Below the pieces are notes generated by a model that worked only from the letters and a program-made list of their open reading frames with translations, did no database searches and was not told the origin of the DNA. Shown piece by piece: positions 1-9,135 of a stretch of 64,000 nt of DNA. The translations under genes and the position numbers were made by a program. Origin of the DNA: Pseudomonas eucalypticola. GTDB lineage: Bacteria > Pseudomonadota > Gammaproteobacteria > Pseudomonadales > Pseudomonadaceae. The stretch covers positions 558,001 to 622,000 of the forward strand of contig NZ_CP056030.1 of assembly GCF_013374995.1 (NCBI RefSeq), read 5' to 3'. The first letter of the stretch is position 1, and each line of letters opens with the position of its first letter.

Positions 1-1635
1 CTGACCAACCCCAATGCCTCGCTGTTCCCCACCGTGCCGTATCTGCGCGACCTGCGCCTGCTGCAGGCGGTGCCGCTGCTGATCATCCTGATCGCGGCCT
101 GGCAGGGGCTGGGGTCATACCTGGGCAACTACTTCCTGGCCAAGGTTTCCCTGGGCCTGGTGCAGGACCTGCGCATTCAGTTGTTCAACAACCTGCTGAC
201 CCTGCCCAATCGCTATTTCGATCAGAACAACTCCGGACGCCTGATCTCGCGCATCACCTTCAACGTGACCATGGTCACGGGCGCGGCCACCGACGCCATC
301 AAGGTAGTGATCCGCGAGGGCATGACCGTGGTGTTCCTGTTCGGCTCGCTGTTACTGATGAACTGGCGCCTGACCCTGGTCATGGTCGCTATCCTGCCGC
401 TGATCGCGGTGATGGTGCGTACCGCCAGCAGCAAATTCCGCAAGCAGAGCAAAAAGATCCAGGTGGCCATGGGCGACGTTACCCATGTGGCTTCCGAAAC
501 CATCCAGGGCTACCGCGTGGTGCGCAGCTTCGGCGGCGAGACGTTCGAGCGCGAGCGGTTCTTCAACGCCAGCCAGAGCAACACCGACAAGCAGCTGCGC
601 ATGACCCGCACCGGCTCCATCTATACGCCTCTGCTGCAACTGGTGATCTACACCGCCATGGCGGTGCTGATGTTCCTGGTGCTGCTGCTGCGCGGCGACG
701 CATCGCCGGGCGACATGATCGCCTACATCACCCTGGCGGGCCTGTTGCCCAAGCCTATCCGGCAGTTGTCGGAAGTCAGCTCCACCATTCAGAAGGGTGT
801 CGCCGGCGCCGAGAGCATCTTCGAGCAGTTGGACGAAGAGCCGGAAGTGGACAACGGCACCGTGGAGCGCGATCGCGTCAGCGGCCGCCTGGAAGTGCGC
901 AACCTGAGCTTTACCTACCCCGACAGCGAGCGCCGGGTGCTGGATAACATCAGCTTCACCGTGGAACCTGGGCAGATGGTGGCGCTGGTGGGGCGTTCGG
1001 GCAGCGGCAAGTCGACCCTCGCCAGCCTGATCCCGCGCTTCTATCACCACACCGATGGCGAGATTCTGATCGACGGTGTGGAGGTGGAAGACTTCAAGCT
1101 GATCAACCTGCGCCGTCACATCGCCCAGGTGACCCAGCACGTGACCCTGTTCAGCGACACCGTGGCCAACAACATCGCCTACGGTGACCTGGCCGGCGCG
1201 CCGCGCGCTGACATCGAGAAGGCCGCGGCCGACGCCTATGCCATGGATTTCGTGCAGCAACTGCCCAACGGTTTCGATACCCAGGTGGGTGAGAACGGGG
1301 TGCTGCTGTCCGGCGGCCAGCGCCAGCGCCTGGCCATTGCCCGTGCGCTGCTCAAGAATGCGCCGTTGCTGATTCTGGACGAGGCCACTTCGGCCCTTGA
1401 TACCGAGTCCGAGCGGCATATCCAGGCAGCATTGGACCAGGTCATGAAAGGCCGTACCACCCTGGTCATCGCCCACCGCCTGTCGACCATCGAGAAGGCC
1501 GACCTGATTCTGGTGATGGACCAGGGCCAGATCGTGGAGCGCGGTACCCACGATCAGTTGCTGGCGCAAAACGGCTTCTATGCCAAGTTGCATGCCATGG
1601 GCCTGGACGAGCCGGTGACCGCCGACATCACCTGA
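1..1635 (+). CDS. msbA: Lipid A export ABC transporter MsbA, 5' end cut by the window
   Basis: Inner-membrane half-transporter that homodimerises and flips lipid A-core from the inner to the outer leaflet using ATP. The frame is open from base 1, so the first part (roughly 55-60 residues of a family length near 600) lies outside the window; 544 residues are visible. The first ~290 are the exporter membrane domain and the rest the nucleotide-binding domain, with Walker A GRSGSGKST (bases 991-1017), signature LSGGQRQR (about 1306-1329) and Walker B LLILDEATSALD just after. The nearby hldE and waaA also serve LPS synthesis. Family assignment is firm; MsbA rather than another type I exporter is inferred from this context. 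Confidence 0.93.
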   Translation: MTNPNASLFPTVPYLRDLRLLQAVPLLIILIAAWQGLGSYLGNYFLAKVSLGLVQDLRIQLFNNLLTLPNRYFDQNNSGRLISRITFNVTMVTGAATDAIKVVIREGMTVVFLFGSLLLMNWRLTLVMVAILPLIAVMVRTASSKFRKQSKKIQVAMGDVTHVASETIQGYRVVRSFGGETFERERFFNASQSNTDKQLRMTRTGSIYTPLLQLVIYTAMAVLMFLVLLLRGDASPGDMIAYITLAGLLPKPIRQLSEVSSTIQKGVAGAESIFEQLDEEPEVDNGTVERDRVSGRLEVRNLSFTYPDSERRVLDNISFTVEPGQMVALVGRSGSGKSTLASLIPRFYHHTDGEILIDGVEVEDFKLINLRRHIAQVTQHVTLFSDTVANNIAYGDLAGAPRADIEKAAADAYAMDFVQQLPNGFDTQVGENGVLLSGGQRQRLAIARALLKNAPLLILDEATSALDTESERHIQAALDQVMKGRTTLVIAHRLSTIEKADLILVMDQGQIVERGTHDQLLAQNGFYAKLHAMGLDEPVTADIT

Positions 1636-1663
1636 CAGCCCCATGTAGCCAGGACCTTACGTT

Positions 1664-1690
1664 GGGGGCGGCCTTTGTGTCGCCCCCTTT
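1664..1690 (+). terminator. Probable Rho-independent terminator after msbA
   Basis: A 7-bp GC stem (GGGGGCG / CGCCCCC, loop of ten bases) is followed by TTT, 29 bases after the msbA stop. The T-run is short, so termination may be partial. Confidence 0.55.
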
Positions 1691-1796
1691 ACGTTGTTGA
1701 CCAAGGGTAAATATTTCTTCAGCCTTGCGTTGCTATTGTCGAGTCTCGCTGTCGCGGGTAGCCCACGTGGGCCACCGCACTCAAACGGGTATCGCA

Positions 1797-2501
1797 ATGT
1801 TTCAACGTTTCGTCTGGAAGTTACTTCCCAAGTCCCAGAGATCCTTTCTGCTGGGGCGCCTGTCGGTCGTCGACCGCCAGGCGGTCAACAAGTCCATGTC
1901 GGCCAACCTGCGCTTTCCCGAGCCGTTCGCCCAGCGCGACTGCCTGTTCATACACGTGCCCAAGTGCGCGGGAAGCAGCGTCTGTGCTGCCTTGTTCGAT
2001 GGCTGGTACCCGGGCCATATTCCGCTGTACTGGTACGAACAGCAGTTTCCTCGCCAGTTTGCCGCCAGCTTCAAGTTCGCCTTCGTGCGCGACCCTCTTG
2101 AGCGTGCCTATTCGGCGTTTGCCTACCTCAAGGGCAACCCGCCCAACGACCGCGACCAGACGGCGCACGCCATGGTCAACCAGTACACCGATTTCAACCA
2201 GTTCGTCAGCTACTGGCTGCATGCCGACAACCTGCACAAGCAGATTCATTTCGCTCCGCAAACCGACTTCCTTGTCGACTCGCTGGGGCACATGCGCATG
2301 GATTTCATTGGCCGCCAGGAAAACATCGGCGAAGACTTCGGCCAGTTGTGCGGACGCTTTGGCCTGGAGCGTGAGCTGCCACGGGTAAACCCGTCGCGCC
2401 AGCGCCTGCATGCCCAGGCGCGGGACTTCTGTTCCGTCCGCACGCGGCGCCTGGTTCGCCGCGCCTACCAACGTGACTATGAGCTGCTCGGCTATGAATG
2501 A
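1797..2501 (+). CDS. Sulfotransferase family 2 protein (PAPS-dependent)
   Basis: A 234-residue cytoplasmic sulfotransferase of the Sulfotransfer_2 / carbohydrate sulfotransferase type, expected to move sulfate from PAPS to a glycan or lipid hydroxyl. The 5'-phosphosulfate loop is seen as FIHVPKCAGSS (about residues 52-62) and the 3'-phosphate region as FVRDPLERAYSAF (about 97-109); the later HFAPQ...FIGRQENI stretch also fits the family. ATG 1797 is chosen because the product then starts at the hydrophobic/basic MFQRFVWKLL segment; the longer upstream frame is not protein-like. It overlaps the APS kinase gene by 8 bases, so the two are surely co-translated. Acceptor unknown; an LPS or surface glycan is an inference from msbA and hldE on either side. 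Confidence 0.82.
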   Translation: MFQRFVWKLLPKSQRSFLLGRLSVVDRQAVNKSMSANLRFPEPFAQRDCLFIHVPKCAGSSVCAALFDGWYPGHIPLYWYEQQFPRQFAASFKFAFVRDPLERAYSAFAYLKGNPPNDRDQTAHAMVNQYTDFNQFVSYWLHADNLHKQIHFAPQTDFLVDSLGHMRMDFIGRQENIGEDFGQLCGRFGLERELPRVNPSRQRLHAQARDFCSVRTRRLVRRAYQRDYELLGYE

Positions 2502-3105
2502 GACCTTGTCTGGGCTGGATCATGCACCGCAGATCCGGCCTTGGGTGCTGAGTGTCGCCACCGACGCACGTGCGGCGATCAAGGGCCAGCAACCACGCTG
2601 TATCTGGTTGACGGGGCTGTCCGGCGCTGGCAAATCTACCCTGGCCAACGCCCTGGAAATACAGTTGCACCAGCGTGGGTTGCACACGTTTCTCCTGGAC
2701 GGCGATAACGTTCGCGGCGGGCTGTGCAAAGACCTGGGCATGGGCGCGGTAGCGCGCAAGGAAAACATGCGGCGCATGGCCGAAGTAGCGCGGCTGATGG
2801 TCGAAGCCGGGTTGGTGGTGATAGTCGCGGCGATTTCCCCCTTTCGCGCCGAGCGCGAGGCCGCCAGGGCGTTGTTCGGTGCTGGCCAGTTCGTGTCCGT
2901 CTACGTAAGCACCTCGTTCGACGCCTGCGCGCGCCGCGACCCCAAGGGCCTTTACAGTAAGGCGTTAAGCGGGCAGATCAAGGATTTCACCGGGTTGGAC
3001 AGCCCCTACGAAGCGCCCCTTGACGCCGAATGCGAGATCGATACCGCAAGCCTGTCCGTGGAAGAAGCTACCCAGGTCTTGCTCGACCATCTGCAGATCG
3101 CCTGA
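2494..3105 (+). CDS. cysC: Adenylylsulfate (APS) kinase
   Basis: A 203-residue kinase that phosphorylates APS to PAPS, the sulfate donor of sulfotransferases. Walker [10 protein letters not shown] and the family motif DGDNVR are visible, followed by [12 protein letters not shown] and the C-terminal [12 protein letters not shown] segment typical of CysC. It is a stand-alone kinase rather than the CysNC fusion. Its ATG lies inside the end of the sulfotransferase gene (ATGAATGA), which strongly suggests a dedicated PAPS supply for that enzyme rather than a role in assimilatory sulfate reduction. The short product lacks any sulfurylase domain, so APS must come from CysDN elsewhere in the genome. 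Confidence 0.9.
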   Translation: MNETLSGLDHAPQIRPWVLSVATDARAAIKGQQPRCIWLTGLSGAGKSTLANALEIQLHQRGLHTFLLDGDNVRGGLCKDLGMGAVARKENMRRMAEVARLMVEAGLVVIVAAISPFRAEREAARALFGAGQFVSVYVSTSFDACARRDPKGLYSKALSGQIKDFTGLDSPYEAPLDAECEIDTASLSVEEATQVLLDHLQIA

Positions 3106-3169
3106 GCGGGAAGCGGGTGCCCCTGCTGTGCTAATATCCCGCCCTTGTCTATTTGTATGTGGGTTGCCC

Positions 3170-4591
3170 ATGAAGTTGTCCATGCCGCGATTCGATCAAG
3201 CCCCTGTCCTGGTGGTCGGCGATGTCATGCTCGACCGCTATTGGCATGGTGGTACCTCACGGATTTCTCCCGAGGCGCCAGTGCCGGTGGTCAAGGTCGA
3301 GCAGATCGAGGATCGCCCAGGTGGCGCGGCCAACGTTGCCCTGAACATCGCCGCACTCGGCGCCCCGGCGTCGCTGGTGGGTGTCACCGGCCAGGACGAG
3401 GCGGCCGAAAGCCTCGTCAACAGCCTGCAGGCCGCCGGTGTGCGTGCCCATTTCCAGCGCATCGCCCACCAGCCGACCATCGTCAAGCTGCGGGTCATGA
3501 GCCGTCACCAGCAATTGCTGCGCATCGATTTCGAGGAGCCTTTCGCCACTGACCCGCTGGCGCTGGGTGCTGATGTGGAAGAACTGCTCGAAGGTATCAA
3601 GGTGCTGGTGCTGTCTGATTACGGCAAGGGTGCGTTGAAGAACCACCAGGCGCTGATCCAGGCCGCCAAGGCCAAGGGTATTCCGGTGCTGGCCGACCCC
3701 AAGGGCAAGGATTTCTCCATTTACCGTGGCGCCAGCCTGATCACCCCGAACCTGAGCGAGTTCGAGACCATCGTTGGCGGCTGCGCCGATGAGTCGGAAC
3801 TGGTGGCCAAGGGTGCCAAGCTCATGAGCGACCTGGAGCTGGGGGCGTTGCTGGTAACCCGTGGCGAGCACGGCATGACCTTGCTGCGCCCCGAGCACCC
3901 GGCGCTGCACCTGCCGGCCCGGGCGCGCGAAGTGTTCGACGTGACCGGTGCCGGCGACACGGTGATCTCCACCCTGGCCGCCGCCATCGCCGCTGGCGAG
4001 GAACTGCCCCACGCTGTGGCGCTCGCCAACCTGGCGGCTGGCATCGTGGTGGGCAAGCTGGGTACCGCGGCCATCAGCGCCCCGGAACTGCGTCGCGCCA
4101 TTCAGCGCGAAGAAGGGTCGGAGCGTGGCGTGCTGGGCCTCGACCAGTTGCAACTGGCGATCGAGGACGCCCGGGCCCACAACGAGACCATCGTCTTTAC
4201 CAACGGCTGCTTCGACATTCTCCACGCGGGCCACGTGACTTACCTGGAACAGGCACGTGCCCAGGGCGATCGCCTGATCGTGGCGGTCAACGATGATGCC
4301 TCGGTCAGCCGCCTCAAGGGCCCTGGCCGGCCGATCAACAGCGTCGATCGGCGCATGGCCGTGCTGGCGGGCCTGGGCGCGGTGGACTGGGTGATCAGCT
4401 TCGGTGAAGGTACCCCGGAAAACCTGCTGACCCATGTGCGGCCTGATGTGCTGGTCAAGGGTGGCGATTACTCGGTGGACCAGGTGGTGGGCGCTGACAT
4501 CGTCAAGGCCTACGGCGGTACCGTGAAGGTGTTGGGGCTGGTGGAAAACAGCTCGACCACCGCCATCGTCGAGAAAATCCGCAGCAACTGA
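3170..4591 (+). CDS. hldE: Bifunctional heptose kinase / adenylyltransferase HldE
   Basis: Makes ADP-heptose for the LPS inner core: it phosphorylates heptose-7-phosphate at O1, then adenylylates heptose-1-phosphate. The 473 residues hold an N-terminal ribokinase-type domain (about 1-320; substrate-binding GGAANVA, catalytic GAGDTV) and a C-terminal nucleotidyltransferase domain (about 340-473) with [13 protein letters not shown] carrying the HxGH motif. ATG 3170 gives [12 protein letters not shown], the normal start; the frame upstream runs through the end of cysC and is discarded. It follows cysC by 64 bases. Usual neighbour of msbA in pseudomonads. Confidence 0.96.
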   Translation: MKLSMPRFDQAPVLVVGDVMLDRYWHGGTSRISPEAPVPVVKVEQIEDRPGGAANVALNIAALGAPASLVGVTGQDEAAESLVNSLQAAGVRAHFQRIAHQPTIVKLRVMSRHQQLLRIDFEEPFATDPLALGADVEELLEGIKVLVLSDYGKGALKNHQALIQAAKAKGIPVLADPKGKDFSIYRGASLITPNLSEFETIVGGCADESELVAKGAKLMSDLELGALLVTRGEHGMTLLRPEHPALHLPARAREVFDVTGAGDTVISTLAAAIAAGEELPHAVALANLAAGIVVGKLGTAAISAPELRRAIQREEGSERGVLGLDQLQLAIEDARAHNETIVFTNGCFDILHAGHVTYLEQARAQGDRLIVAVNDDASVSRLKGPGRPINSVDRRMAVLAGLGAVDWVISFGEGTPENLLTHVRPDVLVKGGDYSVDQVVGADIVKAYGGTVKVLGLVENSSTTAIVEKIRSN

Positions 4592-4647
4592 ACCTGCTTG
4601 CAGTATGGGGATCGGCCACAGGGTGCTCCCAGCGATTGAGGCCATCC

Positions 4648-4739
4648 CTGTGGGACCGGACGCCAGCTCGGGAAGCAGACGGCGCGGTATTCTAGGCATA
4701 CCGCGGTGCGGCGTTCCCCAGCTTCGCCTGGTCCCACAG
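4648..4739. repeat. REP-type inverted pair (BIME-like)
   Basis: Two copies of a roughly 27-base motif in opposite orientation: TTCCC(C/G)AGCT...GGTCCCACAG on the plus strand at 4714-4739 and its reverse complement at 4648-4674. The same motif recurs at 62694-62719 with 23 of 26 bases shared. Such REP pairs in gaps between convergent genes can act as terminators or mRNA stabilisers. It fills most of the gap between hldE and the next, convergent gene. Confidence 0.6.
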
Positions 4740-4762
4740 CGAACGGCAGGGCGGCAAGTAGG

Positions 4763-5728
4763 CTATTTGTGCAGATTGCCCCGGGCCAGGCGCAGCAGTG
4801 CCCGGGCCTTGTGGGTGAGTTTGCGCAGGCCGGTGCGGGGTTTGCGCACTTCGGCCAGGCCCTGATGGTTCAGCCAGTCCTTCCAGCGAATTCGCTCTTC
4901 CCGTACCACCCAGCCTTCCTGTGGGGCGAAGCTCTCCGCCAGGCACAGGCCACGGGTACTGGCTGGGTGCAGTTGGCCTTTTTTCAGGGTGTACAGCTCG
5001 GCACACGGCTTGCCTTCGTTCAGCGGCATCAGGTACAGGTCTGGTTTGCTGCGGTCCAGGCGGGCCACCAGTTGCTCTTTTTCCAAGCGTTCATCCACAT
5101 GGAACAGGCTCAGGTTGCGGGCTTCCTTGGGCAATTCCAGGCGCAGGTCATACACCAGTTGCAGCGACGCCGTGGGCAGGTGCACATAGGCGCGCGGGCG
5201 TTCGATCAGGTTGAGGCTGCCGGTTCGCACGGGCAACGCGGCGCCGGACAGCGGGCGCAACCTGAACGGCAGTTTCTCCCGGTAATGCAGTGCGCCGGTG
5301 TAGGGCGTCGGCAGCCAGGTGTCGTTGAAGCGGCCGATCAACCAGCCTTCAGGGGTTTCCAGCAAGCACTCTTCGGCCACTTCCTGAATCGCGGTCAGCA
5401 GCGGCAGGTTCATTTCATGGGCGGGCACGTAGCCGGAGATCAGCTTGAGCACCACATCGCCACGGTCCTGGCGGCGCTGGCGCACCAAGACCCAATACTC
5501 ACGGTTCTGCCAGGTCAGGGTCAGGCGTACCGAAACCCCCAGGTTCGCCAATTCCAGGGCAAAACGCTGGGGGTCTTCCACGCTCACCTGGCGCCGGCGC
5601 TGCAAGGTCTGGGCGAAGTTCAGCGGCATGCCAACGCTCTGGTAACTCAAGCCTTCGGGCGTGGCTTCGACGAACAGTGGCAGGGTCTTGAAGTTGCTGG
5701 GGTTTTTTCTTATCAGGGTACGCGGCAT
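4763..5728 (-). CDS. Conserved pseudomonad protein with a degenerate Nudix-like box
   Basis: A 321-residue soluble protein with no signal peptide. I recall close homologues being labelled 'metal ABC transporter ATPase' in Pseudomonas genomes, but no Walker A or ABC signature is present. Around residues 108-128 it shows SGYVPAHE, nine residues, then QEVAEECLL, close to the Nudix box (G-x5-E-x7-R-E-x2-E-E-x-G) but with two extra residues, Q for R and L for the last G. This hints at a catalytically altered Nudix fold. The C-terminus is basic. It is the last gene of a leftward run, 50 bases after the aldo/keto reductase. Function unknown. Confidence 0.75.
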   Translation of the reverse strand: MPRTLIRKNPSNFKTLPLFVEATPEGLSYQSVGMPLNFAQTLQRRRQVSVEDPQRFALELANLGVSVRLTLTWQNREYWVLVRQRRQDRGDVVLKLISGYVPAHEMNLPLLTAIQEVAEECLLETPEGWLIGRFNDTWLPTPYTGALHYREKLPFRLRPLSGAALPVRTGSLNLIERPRAYVHLPTASLQLVYDLRLELPKEARNLSLFHVDERLEKEQLVARLDRSKPDLYLMPLNEGKPCAELYTLKKGQLHPASTRGLCLAESFAPQEGWVVREERIRWKDWLNHQGLAEVRKPRTGLRKLTHKARALLRLARGNLHK

Positions 5729-5778
5729 GTCGGCTCCTTCTTGCGTCGGGGTCGGCCGCGTGGGCGGCTCCGGGTGTT

Positions 5779-6591
5779 TCAGCTCCCGCGAATGACAGCG
5801 GCTGCGGTGGTCACATTATGGGCCAGGTGCAACGGGTTGATGGTTCCGACAATAGCACTGGCCACGCCGGGGTGGGCGAACAGCAGCTCGAAACTGGCCC
5901 GTACCGGGTCGGTACCCGGGCTCAGGCAGGCATGGCCACTGGCCAGAGCCTTCTTCACCAGAATCGCCTTGCCATGGCTGGCAGCGTAGTCCAGTACCGG
6001 GCGTTCGCCTTGCTCGTTGAGATTGTAGGTGACCATGGCGCAGTCACCCGTCTCCAGCGCCCTGAGGCCACCTTCCACGGTCTTGCCGGAAAAGCCGAAG
6101 CCGCGCACCTTGCCTTGCTCTTTCAGGCGCGCCAGTGCCTCGTACACACCCGTATGTTCGAGAATGTGCAGGTCGTTGCCGTCGGAGTGCACCAGCACCA
6201 GGTCAATGTAATCGGTCTCCAGGCGCTGGAGGCTGCGCTCCACGGAAAAGCGCGTGTGCTCGGCGCTGAAGTCGAAGCGCGACTGGCCTGCCTCGAATTC
6301 TTCGCCCACCTTGCTGACGATCACCCATTCCTGGCGCTGGCCGCGCAACAGCGGGCCCAGGCGCGTTTCGCTGGTGCCGTAGGCGGGCGCGGTGTCGATC
6401 AGGTTGATGCCCAGCTGCCGGGCCTGGTCCAGCAGTTGACGGGCCTGCCCGTCGTCGGGAATGGTGAAGCCGTTGGGGTACTTCACCCCTTGGTCACGGC
6501 CAAGCTTGACGGTACCCAGGCCCAGCGGCGAAACGCTCAGGCCAGTGCTGCCCAGGGGGCGGTGCAGGTCGTGCAGGGTGGCCAGGGTCAT
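5779..6591 (-). CDS. Aldo/keto reductase
   Basis: A 270-residue NAD(P)H-dependent oxidoreductase of the AKR TIM-barrel superfamily. The catalytic tetrad is readable: Asp and Tyr in LIDTAPAYGTSE (about 61-72), Lys in VIVSKVGEEF and His in DLVLVHSDG. The C-terminus has the cofactor-contact region (GVASAIVGTINP). Its ATG overlaps the stop of the upstream FAD oxidoreductase gene (ATGA), so the two are translationally coupled. Substrate unknown. The same neighbours (FAD oxidoreductase, SMR pump, LysR gene) occur together in other pseudomonads from memory. Confidence 0.9.
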   Translation of the reverse strand: MTLATLHDLHRPLGSTGLSVSPLGLGTVKLGRDQGVKYPNGFTIPDDGQARQLLDQARQLGINLIDTAPAYGTSETRLGPLLRGQRQEWVIVSKVGEEFEAGQSRFDFSAEHTRFSVERSLQRLETDYIDLVLVHSDGNDLHILEHTGVYEALARLKEQGKVRGFGFSGKTVEGGLRALETGDCAMVTYNLNEQGERPVLDYAASHGKAILVKKALASGHACLSPGTDPVRASFELLFAHPGVASAIVGTINPLHLAHNVTTAAAVIRGS

Positions 6592-7766
6592 GGCAGCAGT
6601 TGCTCCCAGGGCGCCTGGCCCAGGGCGGGGCGGGGCAGTTCGGGCAGGCTGGGGTGTTGGCCCGGCTTGATGCCGTCACGTTCCAGGCTGGCGATCACGC
6701 GGTCGGCGAAGTCCGGGGCCAGGGCCAGCTTGGTGGGCCAGCCCACCAGCAGGGCGCCTTGCTCAGCCAGGAACGCATTGTCCGGGCGAACCAGGCCCGA
6801 CTGTGCCGGTTCGGCACGGTCGACACGCAAGGTGGCCCATTGCACCTGGCTCAGGTCGATCCACGGCAAAAGTTGCCCCAGTTCTTTGCGCGCCGTGGCA
6901 ATCTGCTGTTCAGGCGTGCGTGCCACGCCGTCGGCCTCGGCGATGTCGCCACCCAGGTACCACACCCACTGGCCATCGTGGGCCGGGTGGGTCGTAACGG
7001 TGATGCGCGGCTTGGTGCCACCGCCCAGGCAGTGGGCGTACAGCGGCTTGAGGCTGGCACCCTTGGCGATGATCATGTGCAACGGCCGGCGTTGCATGGC
7101 GGGCTGGTCCACGCCCAGGTCTTGCAACAACGTGGCCGTACCGGCACCGGCGCTCAACACCACCCGGCCGGCGCGGATCTCGCGGCCGTCGACACGCAGG
7201 CCGGCCAGTTCACCGTTCTGTAGCAAAGGTTCGAAGGTTTCGCCGGCCAGCAGGCCGTCACCGCCCAGCTGTGCCAGCCGTTCGATCACGCTGGGGGTGT
7301 CGACCACCAATTCCGCCAGGCGGTAGACCTTCCCCTTGAAGGCCTTGTCCTGCAAGGCACGCGGCAAATCGCTGCCTTTGACCTGGTCTACACGGCCGCG
7401 CACGGCCTTGCTGGCGAAGAAACTGGTGAGATTGCCCGCCAGGGTGCCTGGCGACCACAGGTAATGGGCCTGGGACAGCACGCGCACGCCACTGAGGTCC
7501 AGCTCACCAGTGCCGGCCAACGCTTCGCGCCAGCGTCGCGGCATGTCGGCGATGGCCTCGCTGGCGCCGGTCAGTGCCCCGTGCAGGGCGTACTTGGCGC
7601 CGCCATGGATGATGCCCTGGGACTTGAGGCTCTGCCCGCCACCCAAGCTGGCATTTTCCACCAGCACGGTCGAATAACCCAGGCGCCGCAAGCGGGCGTT
7701 GAGCCACAGGCCGGCGACGCCAGCGCCGACAATCAGCACGTCAGTGGAAATAGCGGATGACATCAA
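6588..7766 (-). CDS. FAD-dependent oxidoreductase (DAO family)
   Basis: A 392-residue flavoprotein of the D-amino-acid/glycerol-3-phosphate oxidase fold. The dinucleotide-binding motif GAGVAG sits at about residues 14-19 (DVLIVGAGVAGLW), followed by an acidic end of the second strand (VLVENASLGGGQS). The middle contains the substrate-binding insert and the end is proline-rich. It lies 39 bases downstream of the SMR gene and overlaps the aldo/keto reductase, forming one leftward transcript. The natural substrate cannot be read from the sequence. Confidence 0.88.
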   Translation of the reverse strand: MMSSAISTDVLIVGAGVAGLWLNARLRRLGYSTVLVENASLGGGQSLKSQGIIHGGAKYALHGALTGASEAIADMPRRWREALAGTGELDLSGVRVLSQAHYLWSPGTLAGNLTSFFASKAVRGRVDQVKGSDLPRALQDKAFKGKVYRLAELVVDTPSVIERLAQLGGDGLLAGETFEPLLQNGELAGLRVDGREIRAGRVVLSAGAGTATLLQDLGVDQPAMQRRPLHMIIAKGASLKPLYAHCLGGGTKPRITVTTHPAHDGQWVWYLGGDIAEADGVARTPEQQIATARKELGQLLPWIDLSQVQWATLRVDRAEPAQSGLVRPDNAFLAEQGALLVGWPTKLALAPDFADRVIASLERDGIKPGQHPSLPELPRPALGQAPWEQLLP

Positions 7767-7805
7767 GCAACCTCACAGGCGAAAACAGACCCGCAGTATA
7801 CAGAC

Positions 7806-8138
7806 TCAATGCCCGGCGGTTTTCGAGAACAGCTGGATCACTACCACGCCCAGCAGGATCAGGCCCATGCCAGCGACGGCAGGCATGTCCAGTTTCTGGC
7901 CGTAGACCAGCAGCGCGGCGATGCTGACCAGTACGATGCCCATGCCCGACCAGATGGCGTAGGTAATGCCCACGGGGATGACCCGCACGACCAGGATCAG
8001 CATCCAGAACGCTACGGCGTAGCCGCAGATGACCAGGATCAGTGGCAGCGGGGTGCTCAGGCCTTTCACGGCTTTCATGCTGGTGGTGGCGATCACTTCG
8101 CAGCAGATGGCAAGCGCCAGGTAGTAGTAGGCAGTCAT
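7806..8138 (-). CDS. emrE: Small multidrug resistance (SMR) efflux protein, EmrE type
   Basis: A 110-residue inner-membrane protein with four hydrophobic helices that exchanges protons for lipophilic cations as a dimer. It aligns over its whole length with E. coli EmrE: the essential membrane-embedded Glu is present in CCEVIATTSMK (residue 14), and AIWSGMGIVLVS and GQKLDMPA match family motifs. This identifies the efflux (EmrE/Qac) branch rather than the guanidinium (Gdx/SugE) branch. It is the first gene of the leftward run and is divergent from the LysR gene, a likely regulator. Confidence 0.9.
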   Translation of the reverse strand: MTAYYYLALAICCEVIATTSMKAVKGLSTPLPLILVICGYAVAFWMLILVVRVIPVGITYAIWSGMGIVLVSIAALLVYGQKLDMPAVAGMGLILLGVVVIQLFSKTAGH

Positions 8139-8198
8139 GATTCAACCCTCTGAAGTTGCCTGCCATTCTAGGGGTAGGGCAGATGGGGTAAAGTGAAT

Positions 8199-8221
8199 AC
8201 CTATCGCTATTGGAGATAGGT
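8199..8221. promoter_or_regulatory. Candidate LysR operator
   Basis: Perfect inverted repeat ACCTATC-N9-GATAGGT, containing ATC-N9-GAT, a form of the LysR-type T-N11-A box. It ends 4 bases before the LysR start codon and lies between the divergent emrE and LysR genes. Confidence 0.5.
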
Positions 8222-8225
8222 CAGC

Positions 8226-9116
8226 ATGGCTCTTCGATGGAATCTGGAGCAGATCCTGCTATTCGTGCAGGTCGCCGAGCTGCGCTCGTTTTCGGCGGTG
8301 GCCCGCCAGCAAGGGCGTGCCCAATCGGCGGTCAGCAGTGCCATCGCATTGCTGGAAGAAGACCTGGGGGTGACGCTGTTCAACCGCAGCAGCGGTCGGC
8401 AGCCGCAGTTGACCGAAGCGGGCAGGGCGCTGCTGGAAGAAGGCCGCGAACTGCTGCGCCAGTGCGAACGCCTGGACAGCCGCGCGTTGGCCCTCAACCG
8501 CGGCCAGGAAGCGCAATTGCGCGTGGCCCAGGATGAGGCCATGCCCTACCAGCCCGTGCTCGATAGCCTCGAGGACCTGGCTGGCACCTACCCGGCATTG
8601 GAGGTGCAGTTGGCCAGCGGTGCCCAGGGCGACGTGGCGCGCAAGCTGGTGGAGCGCCGCGCCGACCTGGGGCTGCTGTTTCACCATGAGCACATGCCGG
8701 CGGCATTGGAGCGCCGCGCCCTGGGCAGTGTGGAGATGGTCACGGTGTGCGCCGTCAACCACCCTTTGGCCGCTACTCCGCGCGTCAGCCGCCAGGAGCT
8801 GGCCCGCCATCGGCAACTGCTGATCGCCCTGGAAACCAGCCAGTACGCCGGCGGCGACCCCATCAGCCCGCAGGTATGGCGGGCCGACAGTTTTTACGCG
8901 ATGGCCGAGTTGCTGATGCGCGGTCTGGGCTGGGCGTGGCTGCCGCGTCATGTGGTGCAATACCCCGCGTACCAGCAGCAGATGGTGGAGCTGGCCAGCG
9001 AGTGGGTGCCTCCGGCGCTGGTGGTGGAGCTGGTGTGGCGCCGCGATGAGCCGCTGGGCCCAGCGGCACGGCACCTGGCCGAGTGCTTTACCCGCCATCT
9101 GCGGGCCATTGGCTGA
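8226..9116 (+). CDS. LysR-family transcriptional regulator
   Basis: A 296-residue LTTR. The N-terminal winged helix-turn-helix is seen at about residues 5-63 (LLFVQVAELRSFSAVARQQGRAQSAVSSAI, split here by the family pattern, then LGVTLFNR), followed by a periplasmic-binding-protein-like effector domain to the end. Divergent, with an 87-base gap, from the emrE-FAD oxidoreductase-AKR run, which is its most likely target. A candidate operator lies just before its start, suggesting autoregulation. Effector unknown. Confidence 0.9.
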   Translation: MALRWNLEQILLFVQVAELRSFSAVARQQGRAQSAVSSAIALLEEDLGVTLFNRSSGRQPQLTEAGRALLEEGRELLRQCERLDSRALALNRGQEAQLRVAQDEAMPYQPVLDSLEDLAGTYPALEVQLASGAQGDVARKLVERRADLGLLFHHEHMPAALERRALGSVEMVTVCAVNHPLAATPRVSRQELARHRQLLIALETSQYAGGDPISPQVWRADSFYAMAELLMRGLGWAWLPRHVVQYPAYQQQMVELASEWVPPALVVELVWRRDEPLGPAARHLAECFTRHLRAIG

Positions 9117-9135
9117 GCCGTGGCGCGACGGTGCC

